Source of the DNA: Parascedosporium putredinis
Taxonomy: Eukaryota > Ascomycota > Sordariomycetes > Microascales > Microascaceae
NCBI GenBank assembly: GCA_949357655.1
Contig: CASHTG010000019.1
Location: 248,001 to 312,000 of the forward strand
Direction: 5' to 3'
Length of the DNA stretch: 64,000 nt
How positions within the stretch are numbered: position 1 is the stretch's first letter; the number at the start of each line of letters is the position of its first letter. A program made the translations under genes and the position numbers. Positions 37,592 to 50,240 of this stretch are shown here, in pieces. The notes beneath the pieces are model-generated. The model was given only the letters and a program-made list of their open reading frames with translations. It did not search any database and was not told where the DNA came from.

Positions 37592-39007
37592 GAGAAAAAA
37601 GAGTAGTGCCTCATCAGCGTCTTGATGTCTGCGTGAGCCTGACCCGCTGCACGTTCAGCTTCGGAGCTCTTTCTCCTATCTGCTGCGTCAACCGACGACC
37701 CAGATGCCACCTTTGGTGCATGAACTCGAGCACAGGCATCGCCCTGATCCAAGACACCGCACATCATCGCTACCCCCAATGGAAATAGCCCCCTCGCCTC
37801 CCTCAGGGTCCCTAGAGCCAAACGGATCGCCTTGGTTCCTGCTCCCAGAGCAATCTCCTTTTTCAATTCCGGGATCACTCGCCATCGGCTTGGGGGCATT
37901 ACCGCGCTGCCTTTGAATTCCAGCCAGTCCCCTGTTGAAATCTCTCGGGTTCGTCGGGACTCTGTACCTTTTTTCTTCTTTTTCCTTGTTCTTGCCTTGC
38001 ATACAAGTGCCGTTCGGTTTCAGCTGGGGCTTATTCTTTCATAGGATATAGCATGGGGGATGGAGGCAAGCAAGGCCGGGGCACCTTTTCACCCGCCCTT
38101 TGGTGAAACCCCAACATTTCTCTTTGCTCATTTTTCCTCTTCTTCTTGATTTTTATTTTCACAATGCGGTGCTACATCTTCCATTCCTCCCAGACTCCCC
38201 GTTTCTTGTTCCCTTTTGCGCCGCAGGGTCGCTCTCGGCGAGCCTATTCCGAAGTCTAGTAGGAGGTGGGGAGGACGAACTTGACGAGTTCAGTTGATTG
38301 GAACATCGATGATGGGGATCGGGTCGAATCAACAGCCGGATCGGGTGGCTTGGCAGATGCAAGGCAAACAATGTGACAGGACTGCGACGTCAAGACAAGG
38401 GGCACGTTTTTTTCTGCGGCGCTGCGCACAGGTACGCGCCACCTGCGACATTCAAAGGGGACGGGAGGTGCCATGGATACCCCCTTTCCCCCTCGAACCC
38501 TATCAAGCCTATCAATCGAATATCCACGATCCAAAGATTGGATAGACCTCTTGGCTGCCGCCTCACCGTTTGAGAGTAAAGCCGAGAGATGAGCTTGCGG
38601 CGGCGGTTCCCCCAACTTGCTTGCGTGCTAAAGTGCGTCAGGCTCGTCTTGGACGCAAGGGAAACCACCATAAAGATGCTGGGGGAAAAAAAGAAAAAAA
38701 TAGAGCCCGGGCATCAGTTCTAGAAACTATCTTCTAGTACAATAGATGCATGTCTAAAGTGATGAGATCTCTGGCCGATTAGAACATTCTCGTCATGAAA
38801 TGCGTTGCCTGTATTATGATGTGTATATATCTAAGAAGAGAGCTGAGAGTAGAGAACCATACGCCCGCAAAGTAAGAAAAAGCTTGAGCCAAGTCGATCC
38901 GATCCACCGCAAACCCGTCGCATCATCATCGCCAGCCTCCATCCTTCATCCCATCTGCCCGGATTTCTAAAGCTAGAAAGATGAACCAGTGTACCCCGGA
39001 AGAAGAA

Positions 39008-39043
39008 AAAAAGAAAGAAAGAAAGAAAGAAAGAAAAAGAAAG
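39008..39043. repeat. (AAAG)n microsatellite
   Basis: About eight copies of AAAG with slight irregularity at both ends, in the 3' flank of the Rossmann-fold gene. Confidence 0.85.
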
Positions 39044-39246
39044 GGCAAGGAGAGAGTGCGACAGGGCCAAAAACGAGGAGGACCCAGACATCTCAAAACA
39101 TGTCGACGCAAAACTGCGACAACCTCCTTCCCCTCCCCTCACCTTTTCTCTCGCCCCCATCATACCCCAAGCGCTTTATCCGTCACCCCCTCTCACGAAC
39201 CACCAGACCTCCCCTTCCCCAAAACCCACCGCCAACCCCCAAAAGA

Positions 39247-40020
39247 TTAGTACGTGATGGTGACGGCCTTGCCGAGATACTCCTCCCCCAGCCCGCAGCA
39301 AATTCTCAAAGATCCACCTCCCCACGTCCTCCTTGGTAATGGTGTACCCAATCGCCTTGCTCTGCACCCCCGCACCGGGTCCTCCACCCCGACCCGAATC
39401 TCCTTTTCCGCCTTCTCGCCCTTCTCATCCTCGCCTTCCTCCACAAGCAAACTCGGCCGCACGGCCGTCCACGCCTCGCCCGAGGTCCGGATCCGCTCCT
39501 CCATCTTCTTCTTGTCCGCGTGAGGGCTCCGCAGGGCCGCGTACAGCGGAATCATGGCGAGCGGTATGTCCCTCCCAAACTCCGAGATCCCCGTCGTGCT
39601 AACCACCACCACCTTGGGCCCGGTGCCGCTGCCGCTGCCGGCGCCCTCGGCCCGGAGCTTGGATATCGCGGCCAGCAGCGTCTCCACGCCCCGATCGCAC
39701 ACGGTAGGGTCGTCAATCTTCATGCTCTTCCACTGAAACGCCCCGCCGATGCTAAAGACGACGGCGTCGACGAGGCCGGTGGGGGTTCCCGGCGCCGCCA
39801 GACACCGGGCCACGTCTTCCACGGAGTGGGCGTTGCCCTGCACCACCCTCAACTTGTCCTGCGGCACGGCGGGCGTCGATTCCGTTGCGGAGAGGGCGGT
39901 CGTCAGACGGCCGGGGTTGCGGCAGAGGGCCGTGCATGTGTAGCCTGCTGCTAGGCTGTGTCGGAGGGCGGCGAGGCCGCAGCCGGTGCTCGCTCCGAAA
40001 AAGGCAATGTTCTTGCTCAT
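39247..40020 (-). CDS. NAD(P)-binding Rossmann-fold protein (NmrA/atypical SDR-like)
   Basis: Single-exon gene with a cofactor-binding start MSKNIAFFGASTGCGLAALR, a glycine-rich GAS-x-G-x-G loop after a beta strand. This is typical of the NAD(P)-binding / NmrA-like group of atypical short-chain dehydrogenases. Later landmarks are VVQGNAHSVEDV, LVDAVVFSIGG, VVVVSTTGISEFG and WTAVRPSLLVEEG, in the usual family order. The C-terminus read in one frame is wrong. One base is missing at about 39367-39371, after which the right frame reads KAIGYTITKEDVGRWIFENL. Two bases are missing (or one extra) at about 39285-39289, returning to EEYLGKAVTITY and the stop. Corrected length is 259 codons (258 residues). 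Such proteins may be reductases or redox sensors; the substrate is not predictable. Confidence 0.88.
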   Translation of the reverse strand: MSKNIAFFGASTGCGLAALRHSLAAGYTCTALCRNPGRLTTALSATESTPAVPQDKLRVVQGNAHSVEDVARCLAAPGTPTGLVDAVVFSIGGAFQWKSMKIDDPTVCDRGVETLLAAISKLRAEGAGSGSGTGPKVVVVSTTGISEFGRDIPLAMIPLYAALRSPHADKKKMEERIRTSGEAWTAVRPSLLVEEGEDEKGEKAEKEIRVGVEDPVRGCRARRLGTPLPRRTWGGGSLRICCGLGEEYLGKAVTITY

Positions 40021-42470
40021 GATGGCGTGTGATGAGAAGATGGAGACTCTAAAAATCGGATTTGGGATGCTGTGTTCAGGGCGATTCCTCGTTATTGAGA
40101 AAAAGGAAAGATACGAATATCGTGAGATAAGAAAAAAGAAAAAAGGATTATGCTTCCGGAACGCAACAGACGAGGCTGATGGTATAATAGTGAGTAGGGC
40201 TCGTAGGCGGCAGTTTCTCTATCCAAGACAATTACTGAAATGATGCAGTGGTCCAAGAGGGATGGAGCTTGAGTTATGGTGAGCCGGGTAATGAGATAGT
40301 GTAGTATAATGTATAATAAAAGAGGTAAGAGACAAACCAAACAACTCGTCAGAAGACATCCCCTCGCCTTTATACTTTTCGCCCTCATCCCTTTCGCCAT
40401 TTCCACCTAATCGTAATCAAAGCAAAAAGAATTCGTCACGGTGATCCCGCCCTCTCGCGTGGACAAGTCGACTCCTCCGAATCCCAAAACAGCGTCAAGG
40501 TGCGCCCGAATGGTACACCGCCGCGCCCCCTTCCCCAATCATCCACCATGACCCGCCTTCGGCAACAATGCCACGCCGCGTAATGCATGGAAAAAGACGA
40601 AAAAGAAAAGGGAAATAGATCGAATGAGAACCCAAGCTTTTCGAGAAGGATTCCAAGCCTATGTGTGCCCCTCTGTCCCCGAGTGTTCTTTGTTCGAATC
40701 TCTCCGTCCCCGACACGCCATCGCACCCGGCACCGAACGCCGAAGAAAACGCCACAAAACGCCCATCCAATCATAGCCCGCTAAAAACGCCACCGGCCGG
40801 CGCAAAATGCCCCCGATTCCCCGCGTCCCGGGGCACGCAAGACGAACCAGCCCCACGGGCTCACCAAGCCACCAAGCCACCAAAACCGCTCCGCCGAAAA
40901 GGATGGTGAGACAAGATTGAGTGCTACCCTGGATATCACTTCATATGTTACGCGTATTCCTGTTAAGTTGCTATTAGGCGGTAGAAACCAATAGAAGAAG
41001 AAAAAAGAACCCTCAAATTATTGTCCCCCTCCCTAGAAGCACACTAACGGTCCGCATTAGCTGAGGATACGGATGCCTGCAAGGACGCGTCAACGGCTTT
41101 CCCCGTCCAAGGCTGCCATCCTAGAACAAACCTTCAATGTAGCTGATTCCCTTTACCCTCGTGATGTCAATCGATAGACACCATCTTGTGGCCAAATAGT
41201 AGTAGAGAGGGAGAGGGACTTTAAGCCACCACCAACTTCAAAGCGAAAATAGGGATGAGGGGGGCTGCGACTGTCAGGATTGAACGAGGCAAAAGGACGC
41301 AAAAAAAAAACATACAACACCGGGGATTCGCTGGTCGTCACCGACCCAACTACTAGTCCGGCGCTTCGCAGCTTGTGTACAGGGGAGCGGACGGGACCCT
41401 CAATATTCTACGAGCTATGGTCGTATGTGCTGAGTAGAGCCTGGATTGTTCATTATGAAGACAGGCGGCTACCGCTACCCAGTGGCCGTGTTCGCATTCC
41501 TCAACCTAATAAAGAACTCTTATTCCCTGGATGCTTCAAAGTAAACAAGGTATAAGTTAATGCTGGTTGGAGCTCTGCTCCCACATCCGCCAAGGTCGGA
41601 CAACATCCCCATTAATATAAATCGCGATTCCCCTCCACCAACGGTTCCCTTTTCCCTGCGTACCCACGCCCTATCAGACGCAGCCGTCCTCTTTCACTTC
41701 ACAACACGCAGCGTCCGGGTAGGTACAGATCCAGTAGTATCAAGGACCCGAGCCCTGGTCCAACGCCGGACAGACACCAGAAACCTTATTCCAACGCCAA
41801 GTCAACCGAGACTCTTGTACTTGTGTAGAAAGGAGAAAAACTGGGAAGCGGACGCTATGCTAAGTGGTGATGGTCGAAGTAATGATGCAAACGCTCCCCT
41901 TTCTTTCGGTCGCACGATAGGTAGTATGAGATATGATGACGATGAAGCGCGGAACGATGGTGTACAGATCACCATCTCTCATCTAAAGATTGAACAAGGA
42001 GGCTAACAAGCATCGTTTGTCCTCCCAGCAAACTTCACACAGCAGGTTGGCAAGGTTCCGAACGTACGGCGGGCATTCAGAATCCACAAATCACCATCTA
42101 TACATGTAGAATAGGGCAACTTAAAGTCTTTGAAGAATGCTAGAATGGGATATAAAAATAAATAAAACTAAATACACGAAGGTTCGAAAAGAAGGCAAGT
42201 TACGACAGAGAGAATGTGGCCAGTGCCATGACCAGGAATAAAAGGAGCGGGAAATGCGGGAATTAGTAGTGAGGTGCCAACGGGAACATTTCATAGATGG
42301 CATAAAGATGAGCAAAGGGGAAAAAGAAGAAGGATTAAAACTCCATGCATATCACCAGCTGACTACGTCAAGGACACCAAGAAAGAGGAAAAGGGGGCCT
42401 GAAAAAAGCCGAGGAAGAAAGATCAATGATGGAATAGGTTGCAAAAAAAAAACATCAAGATTCTGTACCC
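40021..42470. other. Intergenic region Rossmann gene to Crh gene
   Basis: Contains the promoter of the Rossmann-fold gene and the 3' side of the Crh gene. A protein-like patch at about 41310-41480 (+) is described in the findings. Otherwise no gene is recognised. Confidence 0.5.
41310..41480 (+). other. Short protein-like conserved-looking element
   Basis: The + frame from 41280 to 41555 reads NTGDSLVVTDPTTSPALRSL, then GERTG and ELWSYV. From memory this resembles a short sequence that recurs in many predicted Sordariomycete proteins without known function. It has no gene around it. It may be a dispersed non-coding element whose translation looks familiar, or a remnant exon. I could not verify copy number. 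Confidence 0.35.
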
Positions 42471-43975
42471 TTATAGCAACAAGAGCGCACCGAGGGCGAC
42501 AATCACCGCAAGCGCGCTCGCCGCTCCCTTCCTACCCGCAGCACCATCGCTCGGGTCCGAGCTGCTACCGCCGCACGTCTGCGAAAAGGTGTCTCCGCCA
42601 GAGCAACCTCCCGACCCGGAGCCAGAGTCACCCGAGTGCGAGCCGGAGCCACTGCCGCCGGGGTTGGAACCGCCGGGAACCTGGGAGACGTTGTTGTCTC
42701 CCTTGTCCGCGCCCTTGTCCATGTCCAGACCCGTCGCCGCGAAGGAGGCGAGAATGGTGCTGCGATCCGTGTCCTCGACCGTGTCGTTGGTGGAACGCAT
42801 GTCGTTGTAAATGTAGCTCTTGCGCTTGTTGGTGCCGGGAGGCGAGTCGGCGTTGTAGCACTCGACCGTGATCTCGCCAAAAGTCGCATAGTAGTAGCCG
42901 TTGCGCTTGATGTCCTCGCCGTTCCAGTCAATTACACCACCCGCCCAGTCAATGGTACCCTGGGCGTTGGTTTCGGCACCACCGGGCCAGATGGACAGCT
43001 GCACACGGGCGGGCGTTTGGGGAACTCGAACTGGTTCGTGGTCTTGTTGAAAGTCTCGCTTCGCTTCTTTACGCGTCCAACCTCGCCGTCGATAACCCAC
43101 TCGATCTGGTCAGGCGTCCATCGAATCTCGTACTCGTGCCAGTTGGCGAAGCTGTCCGACATGGTGAGGTTCTTGCTCTGGTCGTCTGGGTAGCGCAACA
43201 AAAAGGCGAGCGTTAGTTACGGTAGGCAAGCCGGGAGCAACGCCAAGCGGAATTTGCGAAGAGGAGCATAGATGATGATTTCAAACGGAAGAGACTTACA
43301 CTTGGGGACACCCTGGAAGTAGTAGTTGGTCTGCGAGGTCTCCAAATCGACACCGACCCATTCGTAGTCGATTTCGTCCTTGACATCTCCGTACAAGATG
43401 AAAGCCGTCACAACACCGCGGCCGCGCGACGTCTTGATCTTGGCCTTGACGTTGCCGTACCACATGTAAGTCGACGAGGCCATGACGGTACCGGCAGTTT
43501 GGGGGCCATGGTGAGGAGGATATTGTTGTTGTGGGCAATGGCCTTGCCCTGGTAGACCCAATCAGCCTTGGATGAGTCGCCGAGGTACTCGGACATCTCG
43601 GCGATGCGGTCCATCGAATTCATCTTGTACGTCTTGGACTGGCAGACAGGAGCGGGCGCGCACGAGTCCAGGGAGAAGGACATTCGGGGATCGCAGCCAC
43701 CCAGACAGAACGCACCAGCACCGCACTGTCCATATTCTGTGATACTCGGTTAGGATATGTCTTTAAAAATAGAGTTGCCTCGCCTGAGGGGCAAAGGGCA
43801 AAGCCCAACAACACAACAACACGGGCATGAAGGGGCGGGGATCGAACTCACGAGAACAGCAAGGAGCAGTCTCCGGGCACTTCTGCGTCAACGAGCAGGT
43901 AGGAATATCCTGGGCAAGGACATTGCTGACTTGCAACAAGCCCAACAGGGCCAAGGGCAAGGTTGAACCGAGCAT
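42471..43975 (-). CDS. Crh/Utr2-type GH16 cell-wall transglycosylase, GPI-anchored
   Basis: Enzyme that links chitin to beta-glucan in the cell wall. Exons: 43975-43852, 43736-43300 and 43185-42471; introns 115 bp (GTGAGT...CAG) and 114 bp (GTAAGT...CAG). A signal peptide (MLGSTLPLALLGLLQVSNVLA) is followed by a CBM18-like chitin-binding Cys cluster (CSLTQKCPETAPCC, then QYGQCGAGAFCLGGC), as in Utr2/Crh2. The catalytic motif DEIDYEWVG lies at about residue 160 (E-I-D-x-E arrangement of Crh enzymes). Further on are NWHEYEIRWTPDQIEWVIDG and QLSIWPGG. The C-terminus has a Ser/Gly-rich stalk and a hydrophobic tail (ALAVIVALGALLLL) fitting a GPI signal. One base is missing near 43501-43505 and one near 43019-43022. 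Corrected length is 426 codons (425 residues). Confidence 0.95.
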
Positions 43976-46900
43976 TGTCGTCGAGGGGCGTATTCGCTTG
44001 TCCGTCGAAATATTAAGAATTAAGAATTTGTTTGGTTACCACCACAAGAAAGAGAAAAGAGACGCCCGAGATTGCGGTCGACTTTTTCCTCCACGTAGAA
44101 TCTTTTTGCTGTTCTGATAACAGTGCAACGAGTGATGGCCTTTCCTTCCTTTAAATTTCAAGACCGTAAATGTCGACTTTCGATTCTCGAACCAAAGTTG
44201 CTGAATTATTTCGTTTCCTGGACTTGGCGCTGTAAATTGTACGCGTCGCTGATCCGGGAGAAGAGCGGGTTGGAGATCACGTCCGTGAAGATAGGGTAGA
44301 TCTCGACTCGATCGCGTCTCGGTTTCGACACAAGGCTCGCGAGTTGCTGGAACGGCCGGAACCAGGTATATTACTCCGCAGGCTACGTCCTGGGTTGGAA
44401 GGGGAAGGAGGAAGGGGGAGGGGGGATAAAACGAGTGTTGGGCCTCTGAAAAGAGGAAGAGGAAAAAAGAGAAGAAGCCGACGCGACCTGGAAGGACGCT
44501 TTGGATAAAAACGAAGGATGGCAGCAAAAGCTCTCGCGAAGGGGGAAAAGAAAAAAGAAGAAAAGAAAAAGAAGGAAAGAAGGAGAAAAAGAGGGGCCGA
44601 CCGAAATGAAAGGAGCCGTGATTATTACCTATTACCTATTATTACCAAGGAGGCAAGAGAAGGCTTGGTCTCACTTTGGGGAGACATGGATGGCAAGGGA
44701 GGCGAGGAGAATGCGCGAGATCTTGGGGATGCTACTTTACTTTGCTCATAATACTGCCAATATGGAGCCCAATCAACATCCAAGCCATTCCACCCACCCC
44801 CAGGCTATCTGGATCTGGGAGGGTACTCCCGCCCTGCTTCGTGGTACCAGTGGAGCGAGAGTGGCATCGGGGAAGAGAGCGATATTACCGTGCTCGCTGT
44901 AGATTGTTCGAGGTACCCTTGACCTAATATCCATCGACAGACTCGTTCAATTCAACTCCCACAATGTCCACCTCTATTCTGCACTGGCTCAATCAACCCG
45001 AGGGTGATATAACACGGCCATACGGCACAATTGTATTGTACTTTTGAACGCGTCTGGCGTGTGGTCCGCAGCAAGCACAAGGCACACACGCTCGACGCGA
45101 TCATGTGTCAATGCATGAACAGACATATGGAGCGGATTCGGCAGGAATCGACCAACATCAACTCGTATCGATGGCTCGCTCTGAATTGTGCCCAAACGGA
45201 AAAAAAGAGCGTGAGAGGAAAAAGAGGGAAAAAGGGACTTTCGACCTCATCTTGCCTGGGAATGGACCGATCCATCGGCCAGGGCATCCGACATGAATGC
45301 GCATGTACTTGTATCGGTACCTAGTCATGATAATTTGAGACAGCATCACCAGAGTACAGGTACCCACTGCCACGCCTCAACTGTGCCCCGATCCTGTAAA
45401 AATCAAGACCAGGCTTGCTCAGCGTGCCAACAGAGCCGTAGCTCGACAGCACCAGAACCCGTTCAGGGCATGCCATTCCAAGACATCAACAATCAATGCC
45501 AGTGCTCAGTGGGACTTTTTCTCATGTCTGCTGCTCTCTTTCCAGTTGAGGCATGATTGCCACCCACACTAGCCATTCCGCGCCCACCACGCTATTCCTG
45601 CTCGCTTCAAAGCAAGAATGAGCGACGGAATCCAACACGCGCTTCCTTTTCCCTCCATCCTTCCTCCTCCTCTTGCTTCGCTCGGGTACTCGGCCCCAGA
45701 CCGAGGGGTGACGGAGGACACGAGAAAGAAGGGTGGTCACATAGATTACCTAAATCCACAAGATGGAATTCAGGAGGGCTGCCATGGGGCTGGCCCCTTT
45801 GAGGGGATAATCGGGGAGAGGGCAACAGCGAGCTGGGGGTTCCCAACTCGTAGGAAGAAAGTTTGAGCACTGACAGGACGTCCTTGTGGAGAGAGAAAAA
45901 GAACAGTCCTTGGGACATGGGTTGAAATCACCATGCGGCGTTCTTCTCATGTGCCGTGGAGAGACTTCTTTTCCTTCCCCTTCAGATTGGCAGGCGAATG
46001 AGACGACTAGAATTGCAATCGTTCCTCTAAACGCTTGACTCTTCTGCTCTCGAAGCCCACAAGCCGACCCTCACCTCACGCTATTACTTGGACTTTGCTT
46101 CTTTTGTGGTGGATCGAACCAACACTCCACGAGCGAACGGTACATTGATATTTGGATGCAGCAAAAACCGTTGTACCTGCGCTGGTGCCCAGTCCTCGAC
46201 CCTCGCGCCTTAATTCAGGTGTGGAGTCAAGGAGTCCATGTACAAGTGCTCCTTGCCTCCCCCTTCTCTCTTTGGACATCCATCCCAATTTAGTGGCGCC
46301 GAGACGAGCCTCGTATTGGCCCCGTTAGCACAGGGAGCTAATTCTGCTCGGAAATGGAGCAGGGGTCCCCCTTGATTTCCTCCACTTTTCTTTTTCTTTC
46401 TTCTTTTTATTCTACGAAGTAGGAAAGCCTTGGGACCCATCTCTAGAAACGGCGCAAACACGAGACAGGAAAACAACCCAAGAAATAAGAGAAAAAGCTG
46501 GGCGCGAAGAAGACAGAAAAGAAAAGTCGAGTCATATTCACTTTCTCAGATGCCGTCGCTCGAAAAGCATCATGTGAGGAGAATATTTTTGAGTCTCCTC
46601 TTGTGCTTGCTGGTCTTCATCTCGACCCACTTCGACCCATCTCCACGTAGCAATTTCTTCTTATCCATCCCCCATGGTGAAGGGGAGGTCCGCTCTCTTT
46701 TTATGCTTGCTTGCCGACCGAACCGTCGGCTAGTCTAAGCGAACATTGGATGACTTGAGCGCTTGCCGCAAGCTTTCCAGTAGTGCACAATACGATGGGC
46801 AGAGTTCCCCCTCAGGCCCCACACAGGTGGAGGAGGCATTCGGGGTTTGTGCACCACTCCAATGCCTCGTTCCAGACACCGTTTTCTTTGTGGGAGCACA

Positions 46901-49900
46901 ACAGTGTGAAAGGGGCACAGCCGACGAACCAAGGGACAGGGTCGCGGTGCTGTCCCAAACCGGAATGATATTGAGTGGGGCGCTGCCTTCCACTTCAGTG
47001 CTCCCAAGCTAATTTGAACTGTTAGCGCACGTCGTTCTGAACACAGCGTCGATCCATCGACCATCGACTTGATGACCCCCTACTTGTGCATGAGAAATTG
47101 TTGGAAAATAGCGAATTGGGCTTTTTGGCAGTCAACTTCCCCCGCAGATGCAAAAAGCACGGCCCAGAGAGACAGGCTCCACATAACGGTCGAAAAGCTG
47201 CATCCATCCATAGATCTTCTCATGCTCAAAAAGTGCTGTGTGATATTATAGATGAATTCCATTATCATTTCGCTATTAATCATCGAATAAGCGGCAAAAA
47301 TGCAGAGGGTCTGAGAAAAGGCCGGGGTTTTTTCTTTTTCAACCCGCAGAAAGGCCATTTGCAATTTGCAGGATAGGCGGCTCTGAGCTTCAATCTTCAC
47401 CCAAGCACACAACCCTCCCATCCCAAACCCCGGGGGCCATTCCAACCACGGGCGGGATCTTCATGCTCGGCGAGTGGCTATGTCGTCCGCGCGCGGACAT
47501 CATTGGTTCGCTCGCTGCCTCGAGCCCTTTCTGTGCCAATGCTCGGCTCAAGCGAGGTTCAGAACAAAAAATTACCCCTCGAACCATGCCGATTTATCGT
47601 GTGCAATCAAATGCTCGAAAGGTGCGGTGGAGGAGCTAGGGGAACTAGAGGAACATTTAAACAGTCCAGGGCGTATTAGCTTTGCACGCCAGAGTGCATC
47701 AATGGGCTTCATTCGTACAGTTGACCCATTGTGTTGACCCATCGGCAGCAACACGAGGCTTCCCGTCTCCCTCTGTATACAGTGTATATTGCGGACGACT
47801 CCGAGACCACGGGTCTCTCCTCCCAACCAAGCATCTCGGATGCACGCTGCGCCGCAGCCAAACGTTCGTTGCAAGTCGATGGAGATTTGAAGCGACAATA
47901 AACAACTACCGCTTCTACCAACGAGTTGGAGCACCTTCAACAGAACTCTTCACTGAGCTTTCGCGAGTGAGCGCCCTTGGCGTGCATGAACGGACCAATT
48001 TATCACTTTGACAGTCTCTAAATTCTTCTCTCCATTTCCACTTTAACGGGTAAATTTTGATAAGAATCTCTACGAAGCGAGTTTCATACGCGCTGGCATA
48101 TAGCCCAACGCAACGAAGATACCCTCTTTAACAAACGCATAGGCTGGTGTTCCCCATAATAATGCATATTCCACATTGGAAAGAAGAACCAACCAACACC
48201 ATTTCATCCAGTTGAATAGTCAAGGGAAGGGACGATCGACAGAAAAGTAGGCTCCACGTGATCACCATCCTTCCAACCTTGGTAGCAATCGACGTCGATG
48301 CATGGAGGGATGCGGACAGTCGTACAATCAAGACCCCACCCCCGAAGTGCGATGATGTCACGGCCTAGGATGGCTACAGCATCTTGCTTCCGAATTAGTC
48401 CACCGCACACAAGAGATTACCCTCGAGGTTTGGACAAATACGAGGTATTATCGATTTACGCCCATTTGTGGGGAAAGGCAGACAGACGTCCGAGAGAGGT
48501 GAGAGGTAAGAGAGCACTGAGGGCTGTGAAGCGAATGCAGATAGGAATAGGACGGAGAGATGATATCGAGATAACTGGAACGGGTGGAAAACAAAAGCCA
48601 ACGCCCTCGATGTTCTTACCTTCCAGTCTTTACTTGAAGCCGTACCCGCTCCTGCATAGCAGCACCGGCAGCCCCAATCACCATCCTGGATGGAAGATGG
48701 CGAATGAGTCCTGTTCGGATGGCTTCGCATGTGATACATCGGTCAACGCTCACCGTACTCAACACGAATGAACCTCTTGGTACCCTGCCATCGTGAAAAT
48801 TCTCGGTTGACATCGCGTTTTTCAAGTTCTCTTATGGAAAGCGGATAACATTGTATTCAGAGAGGGGGGTCGTTGGAAATAATGGGCGGGCCTTAATACT
48901 TCTATCCAAATGGGTCATAAAGGTTTAGTTTCTAGGGACCATCAGCGTGCGAGGGAGGACATGCCATGCATCTACGAACTCGTGGGTCGGTGTGCTAGCA
49001 ATGCACATCGTGAGGGATTGGATCAAATCACACCTTGCTTTCATCTCTTAACGAAGCCAACATTGCAGTGCCGTTAGCGACATATATGCGAGGTGGACTA
49101 GTATGACCGATGGAGAATGAGGGATAGTCCAGTATCCCATCTATTGAAGGGTATTGAAGACCTTCCTATAAGCTCGAAACGTCCTTGAACCTGTCTCTCC
49201 TGTCTACCGGGTCATCTATAAACCTAGGGTAGGACAGGTAGGACGCTAGATACCAATCTGAGAAGACCGAAGGAGAGAGAGCACCCATCAACGGAAGAAA
49301 TTTGGAATTCAGTCACCCATTGGAAAAAAAAAAAAAACAAGGCCAAGAGAAAAAAAGGTGAAAGGAAAAAGAAAAAGCTCAAACTTCCCGACCGATCCTT
49401 GATTAAAATCCTTTTGCGAAACCTCCCTGACCGTCCAAAGTCGCAGCAATCCGTCCTAACCCTGTAGCCCTTTCACCCCCGATCGCCAGGGGTGAATCCA
49501 GAAAAAATGTGAAGAGAAGAAAGGAAATAGTAGTGAGGATGAAAAGCGAACGAAGCAAGGAAATGGAAAAGAAAAAGAAACAGGTCAGAGGGGCAGACTC
49601 CGCGTCGCAAAGTGATAGACACTAGTAATAAAGAAGTACAGTGGTAGGCGCAACAATCAACGCGACGCACTGGAGCCGTGAGACTGCTTTGGGCCGGAAC
49701 TGTGTGTAGCCACCGAGACGAGCCTACCAAGTTGGAGCTCGTATGATACAATACAAGGTTCAAGTTGCTCGCCCTGGCTCAACAAACAAGACTAACTCCT
49801 CCCCGCTCAATAACGTCCGACCTGAGACTGCTCTACGTGTAGAGCAGCTGAGCCGCTCCGGTGGCGGGAAAGGGGGAGAGATGAGCTCGCAAGCCAGGAC

Positions 49901-50240
49901 AAGCATACTCCAATCTGAGGGTCAATGGGTTCCCCTTCCCATCAACCCACCTCACCCTCCTCTCTCCTTCATCACAACCCGCAAGATGTTCCAGATCCAT
50001 GCCGCGAGGCAATAGACAACTGATTGTGGGAGGTGCAATAGAAGCCAAGATGAAAAGGAAAGACCCAAGGAAAGCATGAGAGACGAGGAAAACTAAGAGA
50101 ATAAAGAAGAAACAGGTAAAAATCTGCAGAGGGTATCAACGCCATCACCAGACGGGTCTAGGGCCCCTAGGGCACTAGACACGGTCACGAGCCGTACTCT
50201 AGCGGTTGGCCAAGAGCTCGTTTTCTCCCCAGGGCGCTGT
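43976..50240. other. Gene-poor region, 6.3 kb
   Basis: Starts with the promoter and leader of the Crh gene and ends at the 3' side of the Myb gene. It has A/G-rich tracts (44400-44600) and an A13 run near 49325. Short ORFs on both strands show no recognisable domain. No tRNA or rRNA was seen. Confidence 0.5.

Larger units (their letters stand above)
33914..39246. other. Gene-poor region, 5.3 kb
   Basis: Begins with the promoter of the beta-propeller gene and ends at the 3' side of the Rossmann gene. It contains many pyrimidine or purine tracts, an 8-nt tandem repeat (34945-34972), a 21-A run (37571-37591) and an AAAG microsatellite (about 39008-39043). ORFs such as 34372-34956 and 35315-36229 are low-complexity (Phe/Ser/Pro/Leu-rich) and I do not accept them as genes. 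Confidence 0.5.

Noticed and set aside
43840..43856. GGGATCGAACTCACGAG resembling a reverse-strand T arm
   Set aside because: It coincides with the first splice donor region of the Crh gene and no cloverleaf can be drawn around it.
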